Source of the DNA: Persicaria tinctoria
Lineage: Eukaryota; Streptophyta; Magnoliopsida; Caryophyllales; Polygonaceae
Reading direction: 5' to 3'
Length of the DNA stretch: 64,000 nt
Assembly (NCBI GenBank): GCA_037127255.1
Contig: JBANSL010000009.1
Location: forward strand, 32,318,975-32,382,974
In this document: positions 1 through 11,399 of the stretch, piece by piece
Layout of the letters: every line of letters starts with the position of its first letter
Numbering within the stretch: the stretch's first letter is position 1
The notes under the pieces: model-generated
Databases searched by the model: none
The model's input: only the letters and a program-made list of their open reading frames with translations
Told to the model about the DNA's origin: nothing
Position numbers and translations under genes: made by a program

Positions 1-1
1 T

Positions 2-1640
2 GATATTTCAGGTATTGTTCCAAAAAATGCATTCAAGTTTATGGCTAGGCAAGCAGGAGGTTGTGACTGTCTTGACTTTGCTCAAGTGGATTATAAAAAT
101 TATTTACGCTCCAAGTGTAGCTTAGAAATAAAGGCGGGTGAAATAGGTGGAGTTCTAGAATACTTGCAAAGTATGAATCTATGAAAGTAGCATACCCTAG
201 TTTCTTTTATGCTCTTCAAGTGAATGAAGATGATCTGATCAGAAATATTTTTGGGCTGATGCGATAATGATGGATGATTATGAGGATTTTGGTGATGTTG
301 TTTGTTTTGATACTACATATAGAAAGCATAAAGATGGCCGACCGATTGCCGTATTTGTTGGATTAAACCATCATAGACGAACAATTATCTTTGGTGTTGC
401 AATATTGTTTGACATGTTTGCAAAGGCTATGGGTGGAAAACTGTCGAAGACCATGCTGACTGATCAAGATATTGCAATGTCAAAAGCACTTAAAATTCAG
501 TGACCAGCAACTTGCCATCGACTTTGTATTTGACATATCTTTCAAAATGCGGAAACTCATTTGAGTAGTGTTTTTTCCATGTACCCAGAATTTGCAAAAG
601 ATTTTAGCAAGTGTATTTATGACTATGAGCATGAAGATGATTTTCTAGAGGGTTGGAGTAGAATGCTCGATAAGTATAAATTACAAAATAATGAGTGGCT
701 GAATAGAATGTTCACTATCAAGGAGAAGTGGGCATTGGTTTATGGGAGAGATACATTTTGCGCAGACATGATAACTAAACAACGTAGTGAAAGCATGAAT
801 AAGGTGATCAAGCACTATGTAAGTTATAAGCATGATTTGAGGAGATTTTTTTAGCCCTTTCAACGGTTACTTAGTGATCATCGCTACGATGAGATGGTTG
901 CAGACTTTAAGACAAGCCACAACAAATTAGCATTGTCTGTTCCTGTAGATATTTTAAAGGATGTTGCAAATGTATATACTCTCGCTGTCTTTATGTTATT
1001 TCAGGCGGAAGTGGATAAATCTTATGATTGTCAAATTGAACCTTGTGGTGATATGGGTGAATTTATGAAGTATATGGTCAAGCCTCATGTTAAGGGTTAT
1101 AGCTTTGTTGTTTCCTATGATGAAGTAGAAGGAATCGTATGTTGTAATTGTAGGAAGTTTGAGTTTACGGGCATTTTATGTAGTCATATATTGAAGTTGT
1201 TCTCTTTCAGAGGTATTACTAAAGTGCCTAGCAGGTATGTTCTGAAAAGATAGAGAAAAGATGTCAAAAAGGGGACCAATAAAGTGACTGCCGAGAGATC
1301 AAATTTTGATGAGCAACCTGCAATAGCAAAGGGGAGGCGCTATAGAAACATGTGTCGTCTATCTACTCGCTTGGTCACAAGAGCATCGGATTTTGATGAT
1401 GAGTATAACATTGTGATGGAAGGTCTTACTAGTAATTTGTTGGGGAAACTTGAGTTAAAATCAACCGAAAGGCCTATTGAGTCGAGCTTGCAGGATTGTC
1501 ATATATTCGGAAGTGATCCAAGTCTTGATATGAATGCGAAGGCCAGTGATACAACGAAGACAATCAGAGGCATCAAAATGAATCCAAAATCTAAGGGTCA
1601 GTCAAGTAAAAGGCCAAAAAGTGCCCTTGAAACAGCATAG
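2..1640 (+). pseudogene. FAR1/FHY3-related (MULE-derived) gene, degenerate
   Basis: The conceptual product follows the order of FAR1/FHY3 transcription factors, which derive from Mutator-like transposases. Reading from base 2 it has a DYKNYLRSK segment, then PSFFYALQVNEDD, then the transposase core DVVCFDTTYR...FVGLNHH (267-420), then a helical segment at 561-854. A SWIM zinc finger follows at about 1125-1190 (C-x-C ... C-x-H in CCNCRKFEFTGILCSH). The frame is broken by a stop at about 181, a shift at about 252, in-frame stops around 500-560 and at 852, and a stop at about 1251. Part of the core around 420-500 looks deleted. FAR1 proteins bind DNA and regulate transcription in the nucleus; this copy cannot make one. 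The 5' end lies outside the window. A decayed MULE transposase is the alternative reading, and sequence alone does not separate the two. Confidence 0.85.
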
Positions 1641-1773
1641 ACGAGAAAAAGGAAGCCGAAGAATATAAAAAAAAATCCAATTCCTTCACATGTGACACAG
1701 GTATGAATACAGTACTCATCATTTTGTGGCATCAACCAACCCTTTTTTCTGTATACTTTTTTTTTCAATGTAG

Positions 1774-1983
1774 AGGAGCCAATATGTTCAAGTAGATGAA
1801 AATGGTCCACAACAATTGACTTTTGAAGGTATTCATCCATGGGATCCATCTGCGTTCAGGAGTTATTCTACATCTTTGGAGTATGCACAAAGTGATATAT
1901 CTTTTAATCCAATACCAACTTAGTCAAATTAGCATTCTCAGTTCAGTTATACAACATTATTGACAAGCATCAGTGTGCCTCAG
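1774..1983 (+). pseudogene. Putative downstream exon of the FAR1-like pseudogene
   Basis: A T-rich acceptor (tttttcaatgtag) precedes an open stretch reading SQYVQVDENGPQQLTFEGIHP and onward. The frame meets stops at 1921 and 1930, then continues to a donor (cag|gtgaaa) at 1983. A further possible exon starts at 2103 after a tttttcag acceptor and stops at 2130. The same strand, the spacing and the intron-like borders suggest these are C-terminal exons of the broken FAR1-like gene upstream. I cannot assign a domain to them. Confidence 0.4.
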
Positions 1984-2810
1984 GTGAAAATGAAAAACAA
2001 CCTATATGTTTCAGTTCTATACTAATTTCATTTTATTTGAGTATCATCTTTTTGTATTTATGTTAACTACATAGCAAATGAAAACAAAAATGATTTTTTC
2101 AGGCTCAATTAGATGATATTTTGGAGAATTAGATGGACACTAAGAGATGTCTTATTTATAACAGAAAAGGTTGGTAATCATAAAGGGTTTTTCTTCTCAT
2201 TGTAATTGCTATTTTTGATGTGGCAATCACTACGTATGTGTTCTCTAATTGTAATTTTACTATGTGCAGAGAAGTATCAATCCATGTGAGAGAAAGAGGA
2301 CTTTAAGGAGTTCGATCTGAAGACATTGCCCGCCATGCCTAATTGCATTTTTCACTTGTTGAGACTCCATCATTTCCCAATTATCTCTTCATTTCCAGCT
2401 TATAGTCATAAAATTTTCTTTACAGTTAGCTACGGTATGATTGAAGGATTTATTCACCATCAGTTTCATCAACTAAAATATCATTTTGATTTAGCTATGT
2501 TGCCTTAAGCTTACTTGATTCTATTCGTATTTTTCGCACTTGTTGGTATGTGTTGAGCTGCGTGTCTTTAGCTGAATTACCTGCGGCTAAATGAAAGGCA
2601 TAAGAAAGCTAATGCATTTGGCTGACTACGCCTATTTCAAGTATTAACGAATCCTCAACTTCCATTGTTTTAAAGTCATATTCTTATAGAGTTACTGTTT
2701 TCATGAGGTTTCAACATAAACAATTAGTTTAAATCTCAATTGCGAGTGGTTGATAGCTAGTCTCATTTGTATATGCACCCTGATTTTCATAGAAAATTGA
2801 AAATGTTGAT

Positions 2811-2880
2811 TAGCCTATGTGGGAGTCGAACCCACATGTTTATGCATTAACACATCGGTCTACCGCTCGAGCTAATATGC
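2811..2880 (-). repeat. tRNA-like repeat, copy 1
   Basis: Read on the minus strand, it has a pol III A-box-like TAGCTCGAGCGGTAGA and a B-box-like GGGTTCGACTCCC separated by an anticodon-arm-like TGTGTTAATGCATA. The acceptor halves (AGCATAT and ATAGGCT) pair poorly and the anticodon loop is atypical. I read it as a tRNA-derived repeat and not a working tRNA gene. It is one of five related copies in the window. Confidence 0.7.
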
Positions 2881-3995
2881 TTTATAAAAATGCTAAATAA
2901 CCAGTAACGACATTACACTAAAACATCTCAAGTGTTTTGAAGGTTCAATAATAGTTGTGTATTTCACATTGTTCAAGTTCGGCATCGAAAGAAGTAAGCT
3001 CTAATATCATAAGCACCATTAAACATAATTTAGCACTATATTCTAAGTATAAAAAAAATGTAACCACACCAGAGGTGAATGGATGAGTATTACTCAAACA
3101 ATTCAGCAGAACACTCTAGAGAATAATAAAAAAAAATCAGCACTATGTGCTGAAAACTTACCCCAACAACCCAACGAGAGATGGATGAGTATTGGAGAGT
3201 TTTTTTTTTTGGGGATTGGAAATATGTTTTTGCAAATTGATTACCTCGCACAATTGAATCATCTTAAGCTATCAAAATGGCAATACTTAGCCTTGTGACA
3301 GTAAGTGAAGCTATCAAAATATGGAAGTATGACAGTAAATGAAAAAATAAAAGGGAGCATAGGTGAATCATGCACCATTTGATTTCCTCCCAATCTTGGA
3401 ACTCTCATAAGTGCTATGAAAGTAAAACTATGAAAGCTGTAAAACTATGAAAGCAAAAATAAAAGGGAGCATAGGTGAATCATTGAGAAGAAACATATAG
3501 CATTGCTGATTAAGTCAAGTGAGACATCAGAAACATGTAACTTGTTCACTTTCAAAGGCATTTTTTGGTTATATTAATTCCAAAGGAATTTTTTGATATA
3601 TCAGGTGTAGAAGGTTAAGTGTTTAACTATAGCATGTTAGGCCAATTACACAAGATATAAAAACTACTTAAAGTAGTTTTCAATTAAAACATCTAAAAGG
3701 TAATTATATATCCAGATGAGATATTGCTAAATTTTCCAAATGGTAGCCCTTTTATCTACCTTAGGCAATTACGAGGATCAAAGAGGAAGAGCTTGGCACA
3801 TTATAAAAAATATTTTATTGAGATCCTTTAAGGAAAAGAATCAATCCCTAGAGAGTTGAAGGAAAATTGGATATTAATTCCCTATTTGTTTCTCGAAAAC
3901 AAAATTTGCTATTCCTTCTTAACAAATTTTAATTCATGTAAATAGGTTTCCTTAACAGATTTTCACAATTGTTGACAGCGAGAAAGTTATATGTA

Positions 3996-4065
3996 TAGCC
4001 TATGCGGGAGTTGAACACACATATTGTGCATAGACACATGCTCTAGCGATTGAGCTAATAGGCTT
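3996..4065 (-). repeat. tRNA-like repeat, copy 2
   Basis: On the minus strand the acceptor halves AGCCTAT and ATAGGCT pair. The D arm reads TAGCTCAATCGCTAGAGC, the middle hairpin is TGTG-TCTATG-CACA, and the T arm is degraded (GTGTGTTCAACTCCCGC). It has the same architecture as the copies near 2.8, 49.6 and 60.4 kb. The six-base anticodon loop argues against a functional tRNA. Confidence 0.7.
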
Positions 4066-5195
4066 AAAAACAAGCTTCAAGATTATTGTCATTCTCTACC
4101 GTGAAATGTTTTCACCAACTGTCTTTCTATACATATCAGCAATTATTCACTTATTCATAGCTGTAATAAAGGAGTTGAAGCTAGAAAATAAGCTCACCTT
4201 GCAAAAAATATATACAAAATGTGATTGACTTATTGTTAAGTTGAGCATTACATTCATAAAGGTAATTTTCTTTATCCTATTTCCATATGAGGAATTCCTC
4301 TAGAAATTTCAACACATCAATGACCAATTATCATCTAAAATTCTCTCAACTCTTTTCTTAGTACAATATTGCGTATCAAGGTGTTTCACCTACAAACACA
4401 CAAATTGAAGTCAATAAATCCAATCAGATCAGTTATTATTGGATTCAAGTATTCGAGAACAATCAGAAACGATATGAAACACATTAGTCACCCAAGAAGG
4501 TTGACATGAATTGTCATACCAGACAATCAACTCGGCAAATTCACACAGAAACAATTTGTTTGGCTAATTTCTTTGATTCCCTATCTATAAATGTGTAAAA
4601 TGTATCTCTCACCTATTTTCCCCTAAAATTTTAGGGAAAAAATGAATGAAATAGAACGAGAAAGAAATGAAGAAGAAGCTACCTACACCATTGATTATCC
4701 CTGCAATAACTGTTATTGATAGTACCCAATTTCGAACTCAAGAATAACAAACAATCAATTAAAACTGTCAATTTCGATCAAAGCGTCTGAAACCAAAAAT
4801 CCTCAAATTTTCCAACCCTAGAAATCAAAACTTTACATGGATGCGGGTTGAACAACTTACCACAACCACTCTCTCTTTCCAACCCTAGAAATCGAAACTT
4901 TACCTAGATGTGGGTCTCCTCTCGCCGACCACCATCGATTGCCTTGAACAACCCTCTTTCCGACCACAATCAATCAACGAGAACTTCTCTCTCTCTCAAG
5001 GTCGACCTCTCCCTTATCTTTTAACATACGCCAAACGGGTTTGGTTAAAATCTAACCGAGGAGCACGAGGAAAAAAAAAATTAAAACCTCAGGGGCACCA
5101 CGTGAAATATAAAAAAGTTTGGTATACCATCCGAAATACTCATAACCTCAAGGGTACCACTCGAAATTTCCATTAATAAAATTTAGTACTAATAA

Positions 5196-5218
5196 TATGG
5201 CGTTTGAAAAACGCCATA
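5196..5218. repeat. 10-bp inverted repeat
   Basis: TATGGCGTTT is followed after three bases by its exact complement AAACGCCATA. A half copy, GTAAAACGCCATA, lies about 20 bp downstream, which suggests a decayed small inverted-repeat element. Confidence 0.5.
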
Positions 5219-5567
5219 ACTATTACTACGTTTGTAAAACGCCATACATGAATTGTATTGTATAAATTTATAACGTTTGTGTTCTTAAATTTCATAGAAA
5301 GTATTTTTAATGACATTTTATATAAAAACGTCATATTCTAACTGTCAATAAAGACCACATACGTAGTAGTGTACTCCCCGAATTCTCATCGCTCTTCTTT
5401 TTGTTTCATATTATCAAAGGTTGCAATTGATTGATTCATCATTTTGTTAAAGTTGTTAGATATATAATGAAATTCAAGTTATGTTTCCTAAACCTGATAA
5501 GTGCTTTGAATCCAAAGAAAAAAAGTGAATTGATTTGAAATGGTTAGACTTCCGTGTTTAAATTGAA

Positions 5568-5597
5568 CTAGTGTAAGGCCCGTGCCTAAGGCACGGG
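5568..5597 (-). mobile_element. Helitron-like 3' terminus
   Basis: On the minus strand an 8-bp-arm hairpin (CCCGTGCC-TTA-GGCACGGG) is followed after seven bases by CTAG and then T. Helitrons end in this way: a short hairpin close to a terminal CTRR, inserted next to a T. The element would extend rightward from here. Its 5' TC end was not identified and no Rep/helicase coding is present, so any element would be non-autonomous. Confidence 0.45.
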
Positions 5598-6259
5598 TAC
5601 GAAATATTCTAATTATATACTACAATGTAATATTATATAAATTTATAGAACATTTTATATTCGATCTCTATTCCTTTTTTCTTAGACTATTTAAAATATA
5701 GTATCACAACCGGCAATTCAACCCAACATCAAGAACACTTCCTAAAGCATTATAGACATAAAATAAATAAGAAATGTCATATAAATATGGATGAGGAGAA
5801 AATATATGTTTTCTCAGTTCCTCCATAACCATAAAGAAGAAAAAAAAACTTCCCTTGTCGGCTCTGGTAGCACCCATATTGGTAAAAATATATCATATTG
5901 ATCATTTTATAGTTTTAACTCAAATTTGATATTTCATCATTTTAACTCAAATTGGTAAAAATCTACAAAATTTGAGTCAAATTCCCGTGATCTGTAAAAG
6001 CTCCATCACTCGTGTTTGTATAGTTTTAACTCTTTTTGCAGCTATCAAACTTGTCAAATGTCTAATGACCAAACACAAGATCATGGAAGTGCACGTCTGA
6101 TACGTTTAATGTTGAATCAATGTTTAACTATACACAATTTTCTTCAATGGGTCGATGTTCAATTGTTCATCCTATTACATATTAATAGACAATTGTTACA
6201 CATTTATAAACCAAAAGCGAAAGTGCTGATATGCCTCACCATAAGATTCCTTGTTCTCC

Positions 6260-6651
6260 TCATAAGATTCCTTGTTCTCCCTCGATCGGTAGGGTACGTT
6301 TTGACCCATCCAGTGCAACACCAAGGACAATGTTATCTTCTAACACCGGTCTGGTTGGTGTGGACGTTGAGGACAAGGCACTTTTCTCACCCTCTTGCTT
6401 AGAGGGTGAAGCTGATGAGGGGTCATCCAACAATAAACGACCGTCTAGTTTCTTCATCCCTTGATTGACTCTCGTGTCCTGGGATGGAGTTGAAGGCGTG
6501 ATGTTTGGTACTGGGGAAGCAGAATTTGGCATTAACATGTCATCTTCCGTGTCCCGAGTTGATGTGGGTTCAACATCATCTTTCTCCTCATATGCAGGTG
6601 CTGATTTGTTTGGAGCCTTAGCCTTGTTCTGGGTGCTGATTTTGACAATCT
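6260..6651 (-). CDS. Acidic, Ser/Pro-rich terminal exon; possible MscS-like channel tail
   Basis: On the minus strand a good acceptor (ccaccatctggttcag) opens a frame of about 130 codons ending at a stop at 6260. The peptide is low complexity and charged (KAKAPNKSAPAYEEKDD...), and ends with a compact conserved-looking block, NIVLGVALDGSKRTLPIEGE. From memory that block resembles the C-terminal tail of plastid MscS-like channels (MSL2/MSL3), which relieve osmotic stress in the plastid envelope. I could not check this. The channel-forming exons are not in the window, so this is either a last exon with distant partners or a captured fragment. The Helitron-like end at 5568 lies 0.7 kb away on the same strand, which favours capture. 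Confidence 0.4.
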
Positions 6652-6701
6652 CTGAACCAGATGGTGGAAAAAACAAAAACAACACTTTAGATCGGATTTA
6701 A

Positions 6702-8795
6702 AAAAAAACAAATTACGCGCTCAAAGGGCTTAAGTAATGTATATGTTTGTTTTAAACCGTACAGTTTGGTTCACTCATTCCTAAAGCACCCACATGCTCC
6801 CTACTGATCAGCTGCACGTACATAAGTAGGAACATTAATGGTTAATACACAACAAAAGGTAAAAGTATAACAATCAGTTAAATGTAAAACAAATAGAGAC
6901 ATAGTGTTCATTTTTGTTGTGTTGTCCTGATCGCTAATGCGGAACTAATTTGTTCCAATTAACTACTTAAGTGTACTGAAAAAATATAATTTGTGCAGAT
7001 ATGGTGCTTTTGATGCACCAAACAGAATCATAATGTGCAGTTTTACACTGACTTCATGCTCTCCAAGGTATATATACTGTGAATTCAAGAAAATCTTTCC
7101 CACCCGCTTGTAGAATATAAATTTTGATTGTCACATTGCACCCATTTTGATTTAAAAAGGGATATCGACAGCCGTCATATTCATGCTGCCAGATGGAAAG
7201 TTAGGTACCCACATACATTTTGTCACATTAAAACCCACATGGTTATTAATTCTTATTTCCCTTACTATTGAATGTTTGTTTTTTACACCTCTTGTGCCCT
7301 TAAGAGACATTTCATATCATTTCAGTATTTTAAGAAGCTTTCATAGAAGAACAAAAAAACCCAAATACTGCATTATAACTTGAACTATATAGAGAATACC
7401 CTCTAATGAGCAGTTATTTTTCATGAATCTTCTCGTCCAATAGATGCAGAAGAGGAATAGAAAACTATCAATAATACGAAAACGTAATTTATTTTTTTGC
7501 AATTGTGAATCTAAATAACATAAATTTGAATGACTATAAACTTTGGCATATATTTCTCCTTCTGAGCAACATTTCCATTCCTGGCCTAGGAAATCATCAA
7601 AGTCGATATAATAATCATTGACATGAAGTGTTATAAAATGAATATTGCAAACCAAAATACGAAGAATATGTATAATCTACCAGCTGATTTATGCACAGGT
7701 TAGACTTAGCTACATATGATAGGGAAACAGATCCTGAAGCATGACTTAACTCCTCCATTGCAATGCAGGGATAGAGATAACCTAGCCCAAGTCCACCATA
7801 TTCCTCTAGAAAATATCATTCACTATTTCAGTGAAAGATTTAGAAGCATTTAATCTACAGGTAAATAAGAGCATAGAACAAAGGATTTCCAATCATTCAA
7901 ACTATGCCTAGTGCTCACAATGGAAACTATGGATTGATAAAACAAAATTTCATGCCACCAAATGATAAAATTATATTGGAGCCTCCATAAATGAACAATG
8001 AGCCCCACCAAAAAAAATGAACAATTAGATACTGATTTCACCTAGCAGAGCATTTTCATTTTAGTCAATCGTTCACTTTATCTATCCATAATCTAGAGGC
8101 ACAATGATCTATACTTGAGTGGGAATTTCAGAATCAATGATCATATGGCTTCAACCAATACAATCGTAAACTCATCCGCAATATCAGACATAAAGTTTGT
8201 GATTTGCTTCATCAGACGATCTACACTTGATTAATTACCAGGCTTCAACAAAGTGGTTTTAGCAAGGGTGGCAATGACTCTAGTTTGATCCGAGATCAGA
8301 CTCTTCGTGTCAATGTTCCAGTTTGTTACAGCCATAGGTTGCAGTACCCGTGCTTTCGTATCTAATTCTCTAGTTGAAACCCCTAACCCCTAACTAAACC
8401 CCTAACCCCTAATTGAGTCTGAATTGAGCCAAAATATTCATCTCCAATTCTCTATAGTTACAAATTGATAAATAGATGATCATTTGAGCACGCTAAGGAA
8501 TGTCAGATCTGAGATCTCTCTATCCCAAACTCCAACAAAAAGCCAAAATACAAAATGATTACAATAGTTACAAAACTAATCTATAACACTTAAAAGTAAG
8601 ATGCTACTGATATTCACTCATGAAAGAGAAAAGGGAAGAATAAAACTCAACGATCATTAAAAAGGGAAAAAAGAAAGAGAAGCCATCTATCTCGTATCTG
8701 GTCAAGAAAGGTTCCACCAATTAACCCTGGCACAATAATGACCGTGGCAATTGTTGGGATGTGGTAGTAGTATACTCAAAATGAAATGAAGAATA
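6702..8795. other. Noncoding DNA with CCCCTAA short repeats
   Basis: No supportable gene. At 8344-8373 the sequence GTACCCGTGC...CTAG resembles, in inverted orientation, the Helitron-like end at 5568. At 8378-8412 there are four CCCCTAAC/A units, similar to but not the canonical plant telomere repeat (CCCTAAA). Confidence 0.5.
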
Positions 8796-8798
8796 TAA

Positions 8799-9236
8799 GA
8801 TCACCTCAGACAGAAGAAGGTATAGACTATAGACTATTAATGCAACCTTCAACCACAACACGAATGCACAAAACTGCAGCTTCTCTTTGGGTGCCAGGAC
8901 CAATCATCAGTAGGAGAAAGTTTGGCCTGCAGAAGAGTGTAGAAATGATGTTAAAACAATAACAATTAACACTCCCAAAAGCTAAAATTGCAGCTTCTCT
9001 TTCTACTCCCAAACACTCTATTGACATTTTTTTAAAAATATAAAAAGATCACCTCAGACAGAAGAGGGTAGACCATTAATGCAACCTTCAGCCACATCAT
9101 CAATGCGCAAAACTGCAGCTTCTCTTTTTTTCTAGGACTGATCAGCAGCGGAATGTTTGGCATGCAGAAGAGTGTAGAAATGATGTTACAATAACACTCC
9201 CAAAAGCTAAATTAGATCAAACTGCAGCTTCTCTTT
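8799..9236. repeat. Two imperfect tandem copies of about 200 bp
   Basis: The copies start at 8799 and 9047 with AGATCACCTCAGACAGAAGA. Both continue through TTAATGCAACCTTC, GCAAAACTGCAGCTTCTCTT and AGAAGAGTGTAGAAATGATG to a second CTGCAGCTTCTCTT. No coding potential is evident. Confidence 0.75.
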
Positions 9237-9487
9237 TTTAAAAGAATTCTCTCTCCTCTAGCTCATCTACTGAATAATATGATAAAAGTTAAAAGACATG
9301 TGCATCTTGCCTAAAAGGTTGATCATTTCTAATTTGGAAAAATGCCAACGAAACCCAAGTATATCATTTAATTATACAACCTAATATAAGAATCACCATA
9401 CATCAGCAGACATTTATAATAAGTGAGAGAGCAAACATTCTAAGAAAGTATGACAAGTAGCAACAGACTCACAACAGCAGCCCTATG

Positions 9488-9802
9488 CAACCGGGAAATC
9501 AAGTGATCCTGCCACTAATCCATCTGGCTGGTGATTTGGCTGAGAAGATTCTCAAAGAAATTAAATTTAAAAAAAAAATAGTTTGCATCTTAATGGGAGT
9601 AACTTCTATAAGGGTGTTCCAAGACATACATTGCCCAGGATTGGTCCTATATAAGGCAAAATTCGAGACACCAGCAGCCCTATGCAACCATGAGCATTTT
9701 TAATCGCCTCACAATTAATACCACAAGGTCCACAAGTATGGAGAAAATTACAAGAGATTCGAAATCAGACAGCGGAAACTTGGGCAAGCTCTTAGTATTC
9801 AA
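9488..9802. repeat. Direct repeat A (copy 1 of 2)
   Basis: About 310 bp, nearly identical to 11047-11358. Both contain GTTTGCATCTTAATGGGAGT, AAGACATACATTGC and GCAAAATTCGAGACACCAGC. The flanks differ, so a segment of roughly 300 bp was duplicated or inserted twice 1.56 kb apart. Confidence 0.8.
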
Positions 9803-9901
9803 TCATTTCAAACACAACCACCAATTTTGATGTTTTTTATTAAAAAAATCACTCACATCCCTTTCAATCAATCTGAATTTTATGCCAAAGTATAATTTTA
9901 C

Positions 9902-10021
9902 CTTGCCATGGCATACAGAAAAAAAAGATAGCTCCAGAAGTAGATCTATCATTCAGCTTTGACATAGAGTCCTGAAATTGATCTTTAGCGGTCAGACTAT
10001 CAATTGGTAATGCATTAACAT
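9902..10021 (-). CDS. Possible internal exon, unknown product
   Basis: The minus-strand segment is bounded by an acceptor (tttccatttcag) and a donor (gcaag|gtaaaa), and it is open throughout. It encodes about 40 residues including ALPIDSLTAKDQFQDSMSKL. I do not recognise it. Together with the segment at 10067-10172 and the first-exon candidate at 12926-13091 it may belong to one spliced minus-strand gene or its remnant. Confidence 0.3.
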
Positions 10022-10066
10022 CTGAAATGGAAACAATAAATTGCATAGGAAAAAAACTGCCTCATT

Positions 10067-10172
10067 CAATGGATGCAGGAAAAAGTGAAGAATGCCTAGG
10101 TTCAACAACAGGCAGCTTATGTTTGCACATTCTTTCCCAAATTGTGCTTAAAGTGGCTGAATTGATATGAAC
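10067..10172 (-). CDS. Possible exon, unknown product
   Basis: After a minus-strand acceptor (tttgtatgcag) the frame reads VHINSATLSTIWERMCKHKL and onward, then meets a TGA just before the next intron-like T-tract. It could be an alternative terminal exon or a decayed exon of the putative minus-strand gene. No family is recognised. Confidence 0.25.
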
Positions 10173-10503
10173 CTGCATACAAAAATTTCCATATGAATTG
10201 CATCCAGATCCTATCCTAAAAATAACGGAAAACTGTGCTTAGATGCTTACATTGTCCTTCCAATAAATAATGGAATGTCCCATGAGGTAATATGATGCAA
10301 AGAACACAAGCATCCCATCAGGTCAATCCATAAAATCTAAGGCACTTTGATGAGGCAAACCAAGGGCGTGGACATTCAGATTTCTGCTAACATTTAAGAA
10401 AGTAAGATCTCAATAATGCAGCTTACACACAAATCAGCAAAACATAAATACACGGTATGATGTATCTCATTCCTCACAGCCAAGGCTTATATAATTGCTA
10501 GAG

Positions 10504-10794
10504 TTAAGGGAGGGGCAACAGCAGCCAACCACCGCGGGTAAATGACGGGCAAATACAAACTATGCACAATAGATCAGCAAAGTAACAGAATTGATTCTCA
10601 TAATTGAAGCGGTGAAGAGGATCACCAACCCAGTAACTCACAGCCCAGTAATGCTTGTTTCTGATATCATAGCCTTCGTCATTGAACTTGAATCGGTGAA
10701 GAGGATCACCAGCAACACAACTGAGGTTCTGCCAGCAACACAACAGGTTGTATTTGTATGGTCTTAAGTTTTTTAATATTGCTCTAATGATCAA
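10504..10794 (-). pseudogene. Fragment with duplicated DPLHRF motif, possible membrane-protein remnant
   Basis: The frame contains two copies of the motif GDPLHRF, followed by FNDEGYDIRNKHYWA in the first copy and NYENQF in the second. From memory, the combination of a DP-F motif with a downstream NKHYWAS-like motif occurs in a plant multi-pass membrane protein family (Arabidopsis At2g12400-like). Here only this fragment is present and the duplication is internal, so it is at best a remnant. The identification is tentative. Confidence 0.25.
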
Positions 10795-11046
10795 CTGTAC
10801 TTTCCCTCTTTATCTCTCTCTTTTAATTGCTTATGTGCTCTAATGATCAATGTGTCTTGAGGCTTTTCATATCACAATGTTAATTCATAGCACAATCATG
10901 TATCAAATAGCGATTCAACAACTACTAACAATGGTGTACGGAAATGAAGTTACCTGGGTGCGCATCGTCTCACTTGAGTTGCTACATCTAAATGTCCCAT
11001 GCTTTCCTGCATATTGATTTCCATTGAACTCACAACATCAGCCCTC

Positions 11047-11358
11047 TGCAACCAGGAAATCAAGTGATCCTGCCACTAATCCATTTGGCTGAGAAAATTA
11101 TCAAAGAAATTAAATTTAAAAAAAAAATAGTTTGCATCTTAATGGGAGTAACTTCTATAAGGCTGTTCCAAGACATACATTGCTCAGGATTGGACCTATT
11201 TAAGGCAAAATTCGAGACACCAGCAGCCCTATGCAACCAGGAGCATTTTTAATCGCCTGACAATTAAAACCACAAGTATGGAGAAAATTACCAGAGATTC
11301 AAAATCAGACAACTGAAACTTGGACAAGCTCCGAGTATTCAATCATTTCAAACAGACA
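11047..11358. repeat. Direct repeat A (copy 2 of 2)
   Basis: Near-identical to 9488-9802, lacking the GGTGATTTGGCT insertion of copy 1 and carrying scattered substitutions. Confidence 0.8.
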
Positions 11359-11399
11359 AGATTATCAAATTTACCAAAAGGAATATCTTTCAGAAAAGG

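Larger units (their letters stand above)
2184..4900. other. AT-rich noncoding DNA
   Basis: No coding region is supportable here. The stretch holds what looks like 3' flanking DNA of the FAR1-like pseudogene (to about 2520). Two tRNA-like repeats lie at 2811-2880 and 3996-4065. The rest is AT-rich sequence with short local repeats, such as 'aaaagggagcataggtgaatca' type copies near 3350 and 3460. Confidence 0.6.

Noticed and set aside
5223..5371. Small CACTA-like MITE (ends resembling TACTACG and CGTAGTAGTG)
   Set aside because: The left end does not begin with CACTA and no 3-bp duplication is convincing.
8378..8412. Interstitial telomere repeat
   Set aside because: Units are CCCCTAAC/A, not the canonical CCCTAAA, and only four are present.
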